This document shows positions 10,332 to 19,430 of a stretch of DNA of 64,000 bases, piece after piece. The stretch covers positions 1,054,001-1,118,000 of the forward strand of contig OX442322.1 in NCBI GenBank assembly GCA_949358305.1, written 5' to 3'. Position 1 is the stretch's first letter. The number at the start of each line of letters is the position of its first letter. The notes beneath the pieces are model-generated. The model did no database searches, was not told the origin of the DNA, and worked only from the letters and a program-made list of their open reading frames with translations. The translations under genes and the position numbers were made by a program. The stretch comes from Strigamia acuminata (taxonomy: Eukaryota; Arthropoda; Chilopoda; Geophilomorpha; Linotaeniidae).

Positions 10332-11284
10332 GTTCACGTGTTCGTCGATGTACGCGAGAATGCAGGTCTTCAGCGACTGGTTTAGGCGCTCCGCCAGATT
10401 CCCTTGCGGATGATATACAGATATGTACTTGTTCACAATGCCCATTCCCGCACAGTGCACTTGAAAACGCGCAGAACGAAAAGTAGGCGCATTGTCACTA
10501 ATCAAAGTCTTTGGAAAGGCCCATCGTTGCACAAATTTCTCAATTTGCCTGATGGTAGTTGGCACATCCGCATTTTCAGTAAGCCGAACGTCAACCCATC
10601 TGCTAGCTGCGTCAACCATTACAAACGCGTAGCAGTTGCCTCGGCTAGACTTCAACTTCTTCCCAAAATAATCGACGTAAATGGTCCTGAAACGACGGCG
10701 TGGTTTTGCCGTTTCCATTTCTCCCATTGGCAAACGTCGTTCAACTTTGGCTCTCTGGCATGGCCCGCATACTTTAATCCACTCAGCCACATCTCGCTTC
10801 ATTCCTGGCCAAAAAACACGCGTTTTCAAACGCATCAAGGTCTTTTCTATTCCGAGGTGGCCAGAAGTCGGCGGGAAGTGCAAACAATGGAAATAATTTC
10901 GTCTCAATGGCTCTGGCAAGTAAATACGACGCGATTGAGCGCGTTGACCAATTGTTACTGGCGGATACCTGCACAGAAGTCCATGATACAAAGCCATGTC
11001 TACAGATTGCTTTTTGACTTTTTCGGCCTCGTCTTCGTCAGGCGGCAAATATTGCGACTCTAAGTACAAAATTATGCCTTTTGCCCAAGCGTCAGCCAAC
11101 TGAGCTTCTTTCATAACTTTTTGAGTTGGTAAGAGCTCATAAGCCGGATGTTCCGCTGGGTAGTCGTGTTGATCTTCCGACTCATCCGACGAGACTTGGT
11201 CCTCAACCGGAAGTTGTTGTGTTCGCCTCAAACGCGTATTCGGTCGAATTAGCGATGGTGACACCATAGTTCGATATTCGTCAG
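10332..11284 (-). pseudogene. Gypsy-A integrase N-terminal and catalytic segment
   Basis: The segment carries a retroviral-type integrase. An H2C2 zinc-binding region (HFPPTSGHLG ... CGPCQRAK) precedes a DDE core: D in YVDYFG, DNAPTF, and E in NLAERLNQ. Its N-terminal side is acidic and follows the AT-hook linker of the 15848-16652 piece. It is separated from that piece by Gypsy-B and from its own C-terminus by Copia-B, so it cannot produce a working enzyme as it stands. Confidence 0.88.
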
Positions 11285-11467
11285 TGTTGTATATTAATAA
11301 AGTGGCACACACATCAAATGGTAGACGGTGTTTATTGCTGCTAGCTACCAGACTATAATACACCTGAGTGAGTTCATAGCTCATTCATACATATGGTCAC
11401 ATGGTTTACGTTTTACATAATTCGCCGCCAGAGGGCGATACCCAAATTCTCGTATCGATACATAACA
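11285..11467 (-). repeat. Gypsy-B 3' LTR
   Basis: 183 bp, with one mismatch to 15665-15847. Confidence 0.95.
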
Positions 11468-11481
11468 ATATTTCCCCCCAC
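11468..11481 (-). promoter_or_regulatory. Gypsy-B polypurine tract
   Basis: The minus strand reads GTGGGGGGAAATAT immediately before the 3' LTR, a typical plus-strand primer. Confidence 0.8.
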
Positions 11482-11515
11482 AACAATGAATGATAAATTC
11501 GACAATTTCTATGTT

Positions 11516-14500
11516 TCACAATTTTAGTCTATCCGGTTCCTTCAATAACTCTCTTGCACGCAATCCAGGACGTCTCGGTACGCAGCCACCTGGATTGTTT
11601 TGAATGTCATTGTTCGCACGAGGTTCCACGATGTCCCGAACTGGCTCCGGCATCTGGACCTCTTCGGCCTCGGCGTTCTCCAAGTCTGGTGCCGTTTGTT
11701 CCTGATCACTATCGAGCTCCTCCACGTCAACCCGACCGTCCACATCATTCCGAGTCGTTCCCCCAGCAGGCATCTCGCGGTCCAAATGCATCTGATCGAT
11801 ATGGACCGTCCTCAAAACCGAATCGACAGCCACAATGTACGTCCTCGAGCTCTGAACGGAGCTAATGATTCCGCGCACCCACTCTGGACCGCGCGTATGA
11901 TACCTCTTTATCCATACCGCCTGGCCGACTTCAAAAACACGGGCATCACGCCCCGTCTGCGCGTTATGAATCTTATCCAATTGTTCGTGAACATGGCGCC
12001 TCACATCCGGCCTCACCAAAGAGAACCGCGTTCGAACATTCCTACAAATAAACAACTCAGCAGGGGTCTTACCCGTCACCGCGTGTGGAGTATTCCGATA
12101 TCGCAATAAAAATCTCGTAATCTTATGGCTTGTAGTCGTATTGTCTTTTACATCGGTCATCATACGCTCCAACGACTCCTTAAATGTCCGCACGGCCCTC
12201 TCCGCTGCGCCATTAGAGGCGGGATGGTATGCCGGCACCAACGTCTGCTTGATCCCGTTCATTGCCAAAAACGTCGCAAATTCCACGGATGAAAACTGAG
12301 GACCGTTGTCCGACACCAACTCAACCGGAACCCCGAAATCCGCAAATTTCCACCGTAAGACCTCTATGGTTCGCTCTGATGTTGTTGTCGTCATGGGAAT
12401 CACATCGATCCACTTCGAAAAACTATCATATATGATTAAATAATGTATCTTTCGCAACTCGGCGAAATCGATGTGTATACGCTCGTACGGGCCAGACGGC
12501 CATGACCACGACCTGAAAGGCGCTTCCGGGGGATCAGCCTGGCATTGCTGGCACGCATGACACTTCCTCGCAACACTCTCAATCTCCGCATCCAAACCCG
12601 GCCACCATACGTACGCACGCGCAATCGATTTCATTTTTACCATTCCCGAGTGAGTATCGTGTAATAAATCCAAAATGTGCGGGCGATATTTCGTCGGAAT
12701 CACCACTCGCATTCCCCACACAATACACCCGCCATCGACAGACAGTTCCTCTCGCCGACGTGAAAACGGCGCAATCTCCGGGTCGCTCACGCCATCCGGC
12801 CACCCGTCCCCAAGATAACGCAAAACCGATCCCAAAACTTTGTCATTCCTTGTCGCAGCACCAATATTCTTCGCCACAATTGGCATCTCATCGATAAACG
12901 ACAGTTTAAATATGTGCGACTCGATACCAACGACGCCGTCCGACACCGGCATGCGAGATAACGCATCCGCATTCACGTTTTCACTTCCGCGTTTGTATTC
13001 AATTTTATACCTGAATGTAGACAATAAAAGCGCCCATCGACGAATGCGCTCAGCGGCCAACGTCGGGATCCCCCGTTTGTCGCCAAATATCGCGACCAAT
13101 GGAAGATGATCGGTCACCAAAGTGAAATGTCTCCCGACGAGGTACTGGTAAAACTTGTGCACTCCGCACACGATTGCCAGAGCCTCCCTTTCTCCTTGCG
13201 GATAGCCCCGCTGGGCCTGCGTCAAGGTCTGGGATGAATAACCGATGGGGCGCTCCTCGCCGTTCGCCATGATGTGCGAAAGAATGGCGCCGACCCCGAC
13301 TGGTGACGCGTCGCACGTCAATCGAAGTGGCTTACGAACGTCGTAGTGCACCAGCACCGCCTCAGATGTCAAAGCGCCCTTGCACTGTTGAAATGTTCGC
13401 TCGCACTCGTCAGTCCAATTCCATTCTACCTTATCCTGCAAAAGACTATATAAAGGTGTTAACTTTGTTGACAAATCCTTCAGAAATTTACAATAATAAT
13501 TTAAAAGTCCCAAAAAGGAACGCAATTCAGATATATTCTTTGGCGATGGCACTTTGTTTATCGCATCAATTTTGTCCGTAGTAGGATGGATTCCATCCTT
13601 ATCAATTATATGTCCCAAGTACTTGATTCTTTTCTGCAGGAACTTGCATTTCTTCCGATTCAAACAAACATTATACTTCCTGAAACGCTGAAACAAAGTT
13701 CTCAAAACCATCAAATGTTCGATTCTTGATGGCGCCGTGGTCATCGTATCATCCTGGAATGCCACGACTCTCTTCACTCCTTGAATGATCTGATCTATTG
13801 CTCGCTGGAAAATAGCCGACGCCCCGGCAAACCCATACACCAATCGTTTCGGGCGCATCAATCCCATATGCGTGTTTAACGTCAATATCTCCTGGGCCTG
13901 CTTATCCAGCTCGATCTGCTCATATGCGTCCGAACAGTCGACTGAAGAGAATTCTTCTCCTCCGCATAGTGTTGCAAAAATATCCTGCTGAGTTGGCAAC
14001 GGATATTGGTTAATATCTAAACATGGGTTTACCGTGATCTTAAAGTCCCCACAGCATCGCACCGATCCATCCGGTTTGACAACATTTACCAGCGGTGTGG
14101 CCCATTCCGAATGCTCCACGCGCTCCCAGATTCCCGCATCCAAATGTCGTTGAATCTGGGCCTCGACCGCCGATTTTAGTGCATATGGCACTGGCCGATG
14201 CTTACAAAAGACGGGCTTCGCGTCCTTGCGCAACTTAATGGTCGCCTTAAAATTTTTTATTGGCTCCTTTGTTGGTTCGAATAAACTAGAATAATCCTTC
14301 AATAAATCCTCAACAGTGTCCGGTTTATCAGACTTCGCCTCGGTCACTGCAAAAATACTTTTCAAATCCAAACTCACTTTCTCAATCCAATTTCGGCCAA
14401 ATAGTCCCGGACGATCACCTTTTACCACTACCAGTGGCAACACGTATCTCCTTCCCTTGTACTCGATTGTGATGTCGGTCTGTCCCTCGGTTTCCACGAC

Positions 14501-15634
14501 ATCACCACTGTATGAAAGTAAAGTCATTTCGCATATTTTTAATGGCATTAACGGAAAATTTTCTTTAAACCACTTTCCATCCACAACAGCTATATCCGCC
14601 GCGGTGTCCAATTCCATTTCAATGCACACACCAGCTATCTTAATCGGAACCATATATTTTTTACAACTTTCGACCTTACCAATTGAATACACTGGATATA
14701 AGTCGAATATCGGCTGGTCTTCATCGTTTTCCGATCCTTGGACCTCGAGCTTCTTTGCGAATTTTTGCTCGGGCCGAAATGTCCGCCTTTCCTGGTTTGC
14801 GTCTTTATTTGTCCTTGACTTACATACCGGGGAAATATGTCCTATTTTCCCACATGCGTGACACGTCGCACCTACGTATTTGCACTTATCCACGGGATGA
14901 TCGTATCCGCAACGATAGCATGCCTTCCGGTCCTTGCTTTTGTCAAATCTTGGCCTAAACGGGCGTTCACCGTCCAATTTGTTCACCGTAATGACCGGTG
15001 GCACTTTAATTTGCGTCGAATCGCGTTCCACCATTTCCATGGCGGCCGCCGTATCCACTGCAACCGCTAATTTCAAATCCTTTTTAGACAGCAAACGTTT
15101 CTGGATCGTCTCGTTTGCTAAACCACATACGAATTTGTCACGTAACGCATCATTCAAAAACGTACCGTAACTGCATGTCGACGCCAATCGTCTCAATTCC
15201 ACGATATAATCCGCAATCGATTCACCGGTGTTCTGGTCCCTTTTTAAAAATCTAAAACGCTCCGCAATAGTTATTGGAGCGGGTTTGTAGTGTTCAGACA
15301 ACTTCTTCACAACATCATCCCACTTCCAATCCTTCAATTTCGTGGGTTGCATGAGATTCCTCAGCAATTTGTATGCGGCTGGACCAATTACCGCCATTAA
15401 CGTGGATAACTGTTTTTCGTTCCCAATGTCGTTTGCCGTGAAAAAATACTTCAGGCGTTCCAAATACAGGTCGAACTCCTCCCTCGCCTCATCGAATTCA
15501 CCAATTTTCCCAATAACGGCCGACATTCTCGTTCGCTGCGTCCTTGCGAAGGTCACACACACCAAAATGGCGCACCACACTAACCTTCTCACAAATATAC
15601 GCTTTTTATGCCGCGACGCACAAATTTCACACAC
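11516..15634 (-). CDS. Gypsy-B single-ORF Gag-Pol polyprotein
   Basis: A 1,372-residue frame. The likely Met is residue 37 (MSAVIGKIGEFDE), giving about 1,336 aa. Gag is followed by two zinc knuckles near 240-275 (CYRCGYDHPVDKC and CHACGKIGHISPVC). The protease active site near 340 reads ELDTAAD, so DTA replaces DTG, with a later GLFGRNW. RT follows with FSSVDCSDAYEQ and a catalytic FQDD in place of the usual YxDD. RNase H has TCDASPVGVG. Integrase has the H2C2 zinc region, HIDFAE, DNGPQF and GAAERAVRTF, then an acidic tail. The single ORF and motif style resemble the Mag / K02A2.6-like clade. The frame has no internal stop, so the element may be active. Confidence 0.93.
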   Translation of the reverse strand: MCEICASRHKKRIFVRRLVWCAILVCVTFARTQRTRMSAVIGKIGEFDEAREEFDLYLERLKYFFTANDIGNEKQLSTLMAVIGPAAYKLLRNLMQPTKLKDWKWDDVVKKLSEHYKPAPITIAERFRFLKRDQNTGESIADYIVELRRLASTCSYGTFLNDALRDKFVCGLANETIQKRLLSKKDLKLAVAVDTAAAMEMVERDSTQIKVPPVITVNKLDGERPFRPRFDKSKDRKACYRCGYDHPVDKCKYVGATCHACGKIGHISPVCKSRTNKDANQERRTFRPEQKFAKKLEVQGSENDEDQPIFDLYPVYSIGKVESCKKYMVPIKIAGVCIEMELDTAADIAVVDGKWFKENFPLMPLKICEMTLLSYSGDVVETEGQTDITIEYKGRRYVLPLVVVKGDRPGLFGRNWIEKVSLDLKSIFAVTEAKSDKPDTVEDLLKDYSSLFEPTKEPIKNFKATIKLRKDAKPVFCKHRPVPYALKSAVEAQIQRHLDAGIWERVEHSEWATPLVNVVKPDGSVRCCGDFKITVNPCLDINQYPLPTQQDIFATLCGGEEFSSVDCSDAYEQIELDKQAQEILTLNTHMGLMRPKRLVYGFAGASAIFQRAIDQIIQGVKRVVAFQDDTMTTAPSRIEHLMVLRTLFQRFRKYNVCLNRKKCKFLQKRIKYLGHIIDKDGIHPTTDKIDAINKVPSPKNISELRSFLGLLNYYCKFLKDLSTKLTPLYSLLQDKVEWNWTDECERTFQQCKGALTSEAVLVHYDVRKPLRLTCDASPVGVGAILSHIMANGEERPIGYSSQTLTQAQRGYPQGEREALAIVCGVHKFYQYLVGRHFTLVTDHLPLVAIFGDKRGIPTLAAERIRRWALLLSTFRYKIEYKRGSENVNADALSRMPVSDGVVGIESHIFKLSFIDEMPIVAKNIGAATRNDKVLGSVLRYLGDGWPDGVSDPEIAPFSRRREELSVDGGCIVWGMRVVIPTKYRPHILDLLHDTHSGMVKMKSIARAYVWWPGLDAEIESVARKCHACQQCQADPPEAPFRSWSWPSGPYERIHIDFAELRKIHYLIIYDSFSKWIDVIPMTTTTSERTIEVLRWKFADFGVPVELVSDNGPQFSSVEFATFLAMNGIKQTLVPAYHPASNGAAERAVRTFKESLERMMTDVKDNTTTSHKITRFLLRYRNTPHAVTGKTPAELFICRNVRTRFSLVRPDVRRHVHEQLDKIHNAQTGRDARVFEVGQAVWIKRYHTRGPEWVRGIISSVQSSRTYIVAVDSVLRTVHIDQMHLDREMPAGGTTRNDVDGRVDVEELDSDQEQTAPDLENAEAEEVQMPEPVRDIVEPRANNDIQNNPGGCVPRRPGLRARELLKEPDRLKL

Positions 15635-15644
15635 GAACCAAATT

Positions 15645-15663
15645 CAGTCCAACCTCGTCGCCA
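15645..15663 (-). promoter_or_regulatory. Gypsy-B primer binding site, probable tRNA-Ser(GCU)
   Basis: One base after the 5' LTR the minus strand reads TGGCGACGAGGTTGGACTG. Its first 11 bases are complementary to a 3' end CCTCGTCGCCA, which I recall for animal tRNA-Ser(GCU). Mag of silkworm is reported to use a serine tRNA. Confidence 0.6.
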
Positions 15664-15664
15664 T

Positions 15665-15847
15665 TGTTGTATATTAATAAAGTGGCGCACACATCAAATG
15701 GTAGACGGTGTTTATTGCTGCTAGCTACCAGACTATAATACACCTGAGTGAGTTCATAGCTCATTCATACATATGGTCACATGGTTTACGTTTTACATAA
15801 TTCGCCGCCAGAGGGCGATACCCAAATTCTCGTATCGATACATAACA
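15665..15847 (-). repeat. Gypsy-B 5' LTR
   Basis: 183 bp, with one mismatch to 11285-11467. The target duplication GTCAG follows. Confidence 0.95.
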
Positions 15848-16652
15848 GTCAGAACTATGGTCGCTTAGCAATTTGTCACTATCAGACTGTTCTTTGTCTG
15901 ACACGGGTGACGCATCTCTTGGCGGTGACGACGAAAACGAGCGCTCACTTCTTGCAGGTGAAACAACCTTTTTGGGTCTTCCCACTTTACGTTTGGGTTT
16001 TGGTGGCCTCCCTCTTTTCCTTTTTGGTACAGGATCAGTAGGAGCCACAATGACCTTTCTTGGCCTTCCAACATGCCTCTTCAATGGCAAGTCAGTCGGC
16101 GGCGCAATTATCTTACGCGGCCTCCCAACACACCTCTTTGGTGGCAAGGCAGCTGGAGGCGTAGTTACACCGGAGAGCTGGTGTGCATCGAACACGACAT
16201 TTTCCATGTCGGCCGGCACACTACCCCCCCTCGAGGGGACGGGGGGTTTGGGGGGTCGGGTGTTCGAATCCCCAAACAACTCAAGCGGTTTCAACTCCTC
16301 AAATGCACGTTTCCTTTGAAAAAGACGCGCCTTCTTACGAAGTTTAGCCGCATTAACGATCTTTGAGCCAGATGGTTTCGGCACGAAATGCTCGTCGAGC
16401 TCCACCATTTCAATGGTTGGCCAACTTGCAAAATCGTCAAAGTACGCACAATATGTCGCATCATCAACGAGCGGACAATCATCGTCGCCAATTTCAATGG
16501 CCGGATCTACAGGGGCTCTGCTCAACGCATCAGCGACACGATTACTCGTGCCACTGCAATGCAGAAACGTAAATCGAAAGTCTGACATCGACAGAATCCA
16601 TCGAGCCAACCTGCCCTTTGGTTCGCGCTGAACAAAAAGCCATTTTAAACAC
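15848..16652 (-). pseudogene. Gypsy-A RNase H C-terminus and AT-hook linker
   Basis: The piece begins with a Gypsy RNase H tail (KWLFVQREPKGRLARWIL ... NRVADALSRAPVD), preceded at 16653 by stops and unrelated sequence. About 100 residues later come four AT-hook cores, VGRPRK, VGRPRK, RGRPPK and VGRPKK. The first three are spaced about every 17-18 residues and the last follows after about 9, within a Pro/Lys-rich repeat. A Ser/Asp-rich stretch then runs to the Gypsy-B insertion point. AT-hooks bind the minor groove of AT-rich DNA and are not a standard part of Gypsy pol. Translation reading into the Gypsy-B LTR beyond 15848 is not native. Confidence 0.85.
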
Positions 16653-16785
16653 TTAATTAGTTAGTATTTATAAAACGAAATCACGGCCTCGACCATTATG
16701 TCATCGCCTCTCGTCAAACGAATGTGATAGATTAAATTATTAATATTATTAAAATATTTGGGCCCACAAAGATCTTCTGTTGGTC

Positions 16786-16910
16786 ATAGAAGAGTTGGCA
16801 TCTGGCAGACTGTCTCCCAGCAGTAAATGGTGGCCAAATCCACTGACAATCAGCACATCAATGGTATGTTGTTGCTGTCCAACATTAATGGTGATCTTGG
16901 TTCTTCCTCA
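16786..16910 (-). pseudogene. Possible retroviral-type protease C-terminal fragment
   Basis: A minus-strand frame of about 40 codons reads TKITINVGQQQHTIDVLIV and then GHHLLLGDSL. This resembles the strand before the flap and the ILG(x)D end of Gypsy aspartic proteases. No DTG motif is seen upstream. It sits upstream (in the minus sense) of the Gypsy-A RNase H piece, so it may be the front part of Gypsy-A with RT deleted. The match is weak and short. Confidence 0.35.
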
Positions 16911-17156
16911 CTCCAACTATAATTTTTACATCTTCAAAGTTTTAATCAACTTATCCCTTCCCAATCAAAGAAATTTGTCTTCCTTTTTCTCACTTACTTT
17001 ATTCATACAAATTTTATCAAAACTAACAAATTACACAAACCAAACACACACAACGTGTGACGGAAATCCCAAACCCATCACCTCATAAATCAATATGTCA
17101 GAGTTCCTAGTCAGTTTCCCGTACAATTCGTTACAACAGCAACTGCATCTTCCTTC
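16911..17156. other. Non-coding stretch, AT-rich
   Basis: AT-rich sequence with no feature I can support. It lies between the protease-like fragment and the ORF that ends at 17157. Confidence 0.4.
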
Positions 17157-17675
17157 CTATTCCTCGTCCCATCCTTCTTCTGCTGAGGCAGGGGCTGTTA
17201 AAGGTGGGAGCTCGTACCAAGTGCCCAGGAGATCCGTGTAGCATTCCCACCAGTCGTCTCTCACTGCTGAAATGGGTGTATAGACCTCGGTGGCCTGCTT
17301 TAGGGGTCCATACCAGACGTCAGATGGATATTGGCGTCTTCCAGTCAGACACCCAGTCTCCATAATGTTCCGAACAGAGATCGGATTGCCATAGGGGTAC
17401 CCAATGACAACTGGATCGATCGGTTTCCAATTGAGTTCGTTTGCGTACCTCTCTGCAAACGTCATCATTTCACTTTCAAGCACGGCCTCTCGCCATTGGT
17501 TCCTGGTCACATCCTCTGGAACCGCGGGGACCTCCAGCAAGCGTACCTTGTCATCTGAGTCGCCTGATTCTGCCAATCTAATGGCTATTAAGGCGACGAT
17601 GCGTTTACCCTCAACCAAAGGGCGGATGGCGTGAGCGTGATGGGCTAACAGTAGGTGTTCTGCCCTTCGGGCCAA
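17157..17675 (-). CDS. Unrecognised ORF, possibly a retroelement or gene fragment
   Basis: A 172-codon open frame with no ATG: a stop lies just upstream and the frame begins at a TTG, so it would need an upstream exon or be a fragment. The sequence is acidic and rich in Trp, Tyr and Pro toward the C-terminus (WYGPLKQATEVYTP, DDWWECYTDLLGTWYELPPL). I recognise no motif, no zinc knuckle and no transmembrane segment. Its base composition is more GC-rich than its surroundings, which supports past coding function. Its place upstream of the protease-like and RNase H fragments allows, but does not prove, that it is a gag remnant of Gypsy-A. Confidence 0.35.
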   Translation of the reverse strand: MARRAEHLLLAHHAHAIRPLVEGKRIVALIAIRLAESGDSDDKVRLLEVPAVPEDVTRNQWREAVLESEMMTFAERYANELNWKPIDPVVIGYPYGNPISVRNIMETGCLTGRRQYPSDVWYGPLKQATEVYTPISAVRDDWWECYTDLLGTWYELPPLTAPASAEEGWDEE

Positions 17676-18111
17676 CCTTCAATCATTAGGGCCATTTCAC
17701 GAACCAACAGTAAGTATTATATATTTTATTGTTTACTGAATTTATTTAAAATGTAACTTAATTATATTAATTTTGGATTTTTATAATGATAAAAATCAAA
17801 TAAACCTGAAATGTATACCATAATTTGAAACAGATAAACTATGTTTTTTTAGAAACACGAAATAAATAAGTAAACACCCGTAATGCAGGGAAGCATTGCA
17901 TATTAGACTTCTAAATCCTGTCCGCGCGTTCGTCTGTTACGATCTGTTGCTAGGAGACAGGGGGAGCTTCACTGCAATGCGCGTTATTCCAATATTTGCC
18001 GTAATTCGCTTTTTCGTCTTTATCACTATATTTGATTTAAAACGACGCTAAAATATAGCCGATGAAACTTTATCTAAACGATCACTTCGTTTAGTTTTTA
18101 AAAATATAAAT

Positions 18112-18165
18112 GGCGCGGAATGAATAGGCGCGGAATGAATAGGTGCGGAATGAATAGGTACGGAA
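18112..18165. repeat. Tandem repeat, 15-bp unit GGCGCGGAATGAATA
   Basis: About 3.5 copies in tandem with small changes (GGCGCGG, GGTGCGG, GGTACGG). Related words recur in the two hairpins just downstream and, inverted, near 19415-19430. Confidence 0.85.
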
Positions 18166-18216
18166 TAAAATTCCACTCTTATCCAGTCTGCGCCAGTTCA
18201 ATTGTGAATGCTTGAT

Positions 18217-18312
18217 TTCCGCGCCTAGGCAATTTTAGAACTACCTGAGCGCGGAATGGTGTTTTTATTATGTTCCGCGCCTAGGCAATTTTAGAATTGC
18301 CTGAGCGCTGAA
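18217..18312. repeat. Two copies of a 40-nt hairpin
   Basis: Copies at 18217-18256 and 18273-18312 each begin TTCCGCGCCTAGGCAATT and end with the near reverse complement. Each can fold into a stem with a short loop around TTTAG. Confidence 0.8.
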
Positions 18313-18450
18313 TGGTATGTTTTCGCAAAAATACCATACGGTATTCTTGATGCCTCAGCCACAGCTACTATTCGAGGGCGGCTACACTTCGAGTGCGACT
18401 CTTTATCGGCAAAATATGATAAAATAAAGGAAGTCAAGAACCGCTCTCCT

Positions 18451-18516
18451 GATAAGTCACCAAAAATCAATTTGCAAAGAAGACAAATTGATTCTTTTGA
18501 TTTTTGGTGACTTATC
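18451..18516. repeat. Perfect 20-bp inverted repeat
   Basis: GATAAGTCACCAAAAATCAA at 18451-18470 is the exact reverse complement of 18497-18516. The 26-nt loop contains a further short CAATTT/AAATTG pairing. Confidence 0.85.
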
Positions 18517-19318
18517 ATTATTCTTTTTCATCTTTTTCCTTGTCACTTATAAATGAACGCACCTAATCATAGAAGTAATGACGCATGCGCAGATCGTGTC
18601 ACTAACTCAAAAGAAAAATGCAAATGGATGTGGTTCCTTTTGCTAAAGTACTTTTTTAACACATTTCTTTGCAAGTGATGACGTTTTTAACGGCATACGT
18701 GCCGACCAAAAAGAACAAAGAAAATAAAGTAACAAAACATACATACCGGTATTTCTAGTTGATCAGATTGAACACACACTTACTGATTTGACCACTGAGT
18801 GTAACTTTGAGTTATATCCAAACTGATCACATTTAGAATAATTTAGTGAAGATCAGGTGTTCTCAAACTCTTTAGCATTGCAATCCATTTATAAGAAAGG
18901 CGATCTTCCACGCCCGCCCACTGCATTATTGGCGTATTAAATTAACCGAAAACAATTGTTTTTGTCGCGACAACACAACAAAAGCGTATTGGTGGAAAAT
19001 TTCTACCATGATGTTTTCGCATCGTGTTTGCGATGTTTCAGCATCCTTTCAACACGTTTTAATGGCATTTTTATTACTTTTTATTTTTATTTATTGATTT
19101 TTATGTGTGTTTTTATTCTAAAAACCACGATTGGAGTAATCTGTGAATCGGTTTTATGCTGTTTTGGGTGTTTGCAATTTAAACGCTTTTATGCGTCATT
19201 TGATTTCGACCCTATATGAATTTTGTTTGTTTCGGTACTTAAAAAACTATCTATAAATTGTGAAACCAGGCTCAAACGATTGCAAATTGTATTCTGCAAC
19301 TGCCTGTATTTTTTCCAC

Positions 19319-19430
19319 GCTTATTCAATTAACAATGTTTGCCTTCCGCACTTATTCAATTAACTATGTTTGCCTTCTGCACCTATTCAATTAACAATGT
19401 TTGCATTCCGGGTTATTCATTCCGCACTAG
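19319..19430. repeat. Tandem repeat of about 33-35 bp
   Basis: Three copies of TTATTCAATTAACAATGTTTGC followed by a CTTCCGCAC-type word, ending TTATTCATTCCGCAC. The last word is the reverse complement of the 18112 repeat unit. Confidence 0.75.

Larger units (their letters stand above)
11285..15847 (-). mobile_element. Gypsy-B: complete Mag-like Ty3/Gypsy element, 4,563 bp
   Basis: 183-bp LTRs (TGTTGT to AACA on the plus strand) at 11285-11467 and 15665-15847 differ at one base (GGCACAC versus GGCGCAC). The target duplication GTCAG is at 11280-11284 and 15848-15852. One uninterrupted gag-pol ORF fills the interior, with a primer site and a polypurine tract in the expected places. It lies inside Gypsy-A pol in the same orientation. 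Confidence 0.95.
4769..16652 (-). mobile_element. Gypsy-A: truncated Ty3/Gypsy element split by two nested insertions
   Basis: Three minus-strand pieces (16652-15848, 11284-10332, 5350-4769) form one consecutive pol: RNase H C-terminus, AT-hook linker, integrase and integrase C-terminal domain. The reading frame continues in phase across both insertion points once one target-duplication copy is discounted, so the frame was open when the two younger elements arrived. Coding similarity stops abruptly at 16652, and RT and most of RNase H are missing. No LTR pair was found. It is the oldest layer of the nest. Confidence 0.85.

Noticed and set aside
15761-15847. C-terminal residues CYVSIREFGYRP of the RNase H / AT-hook frame, and the MSYELTQVYY start of the integrase frame at 11384
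   Set aside because: Both come from translating into the Gypsy-B LTRs and are not part of Gypsy-A.
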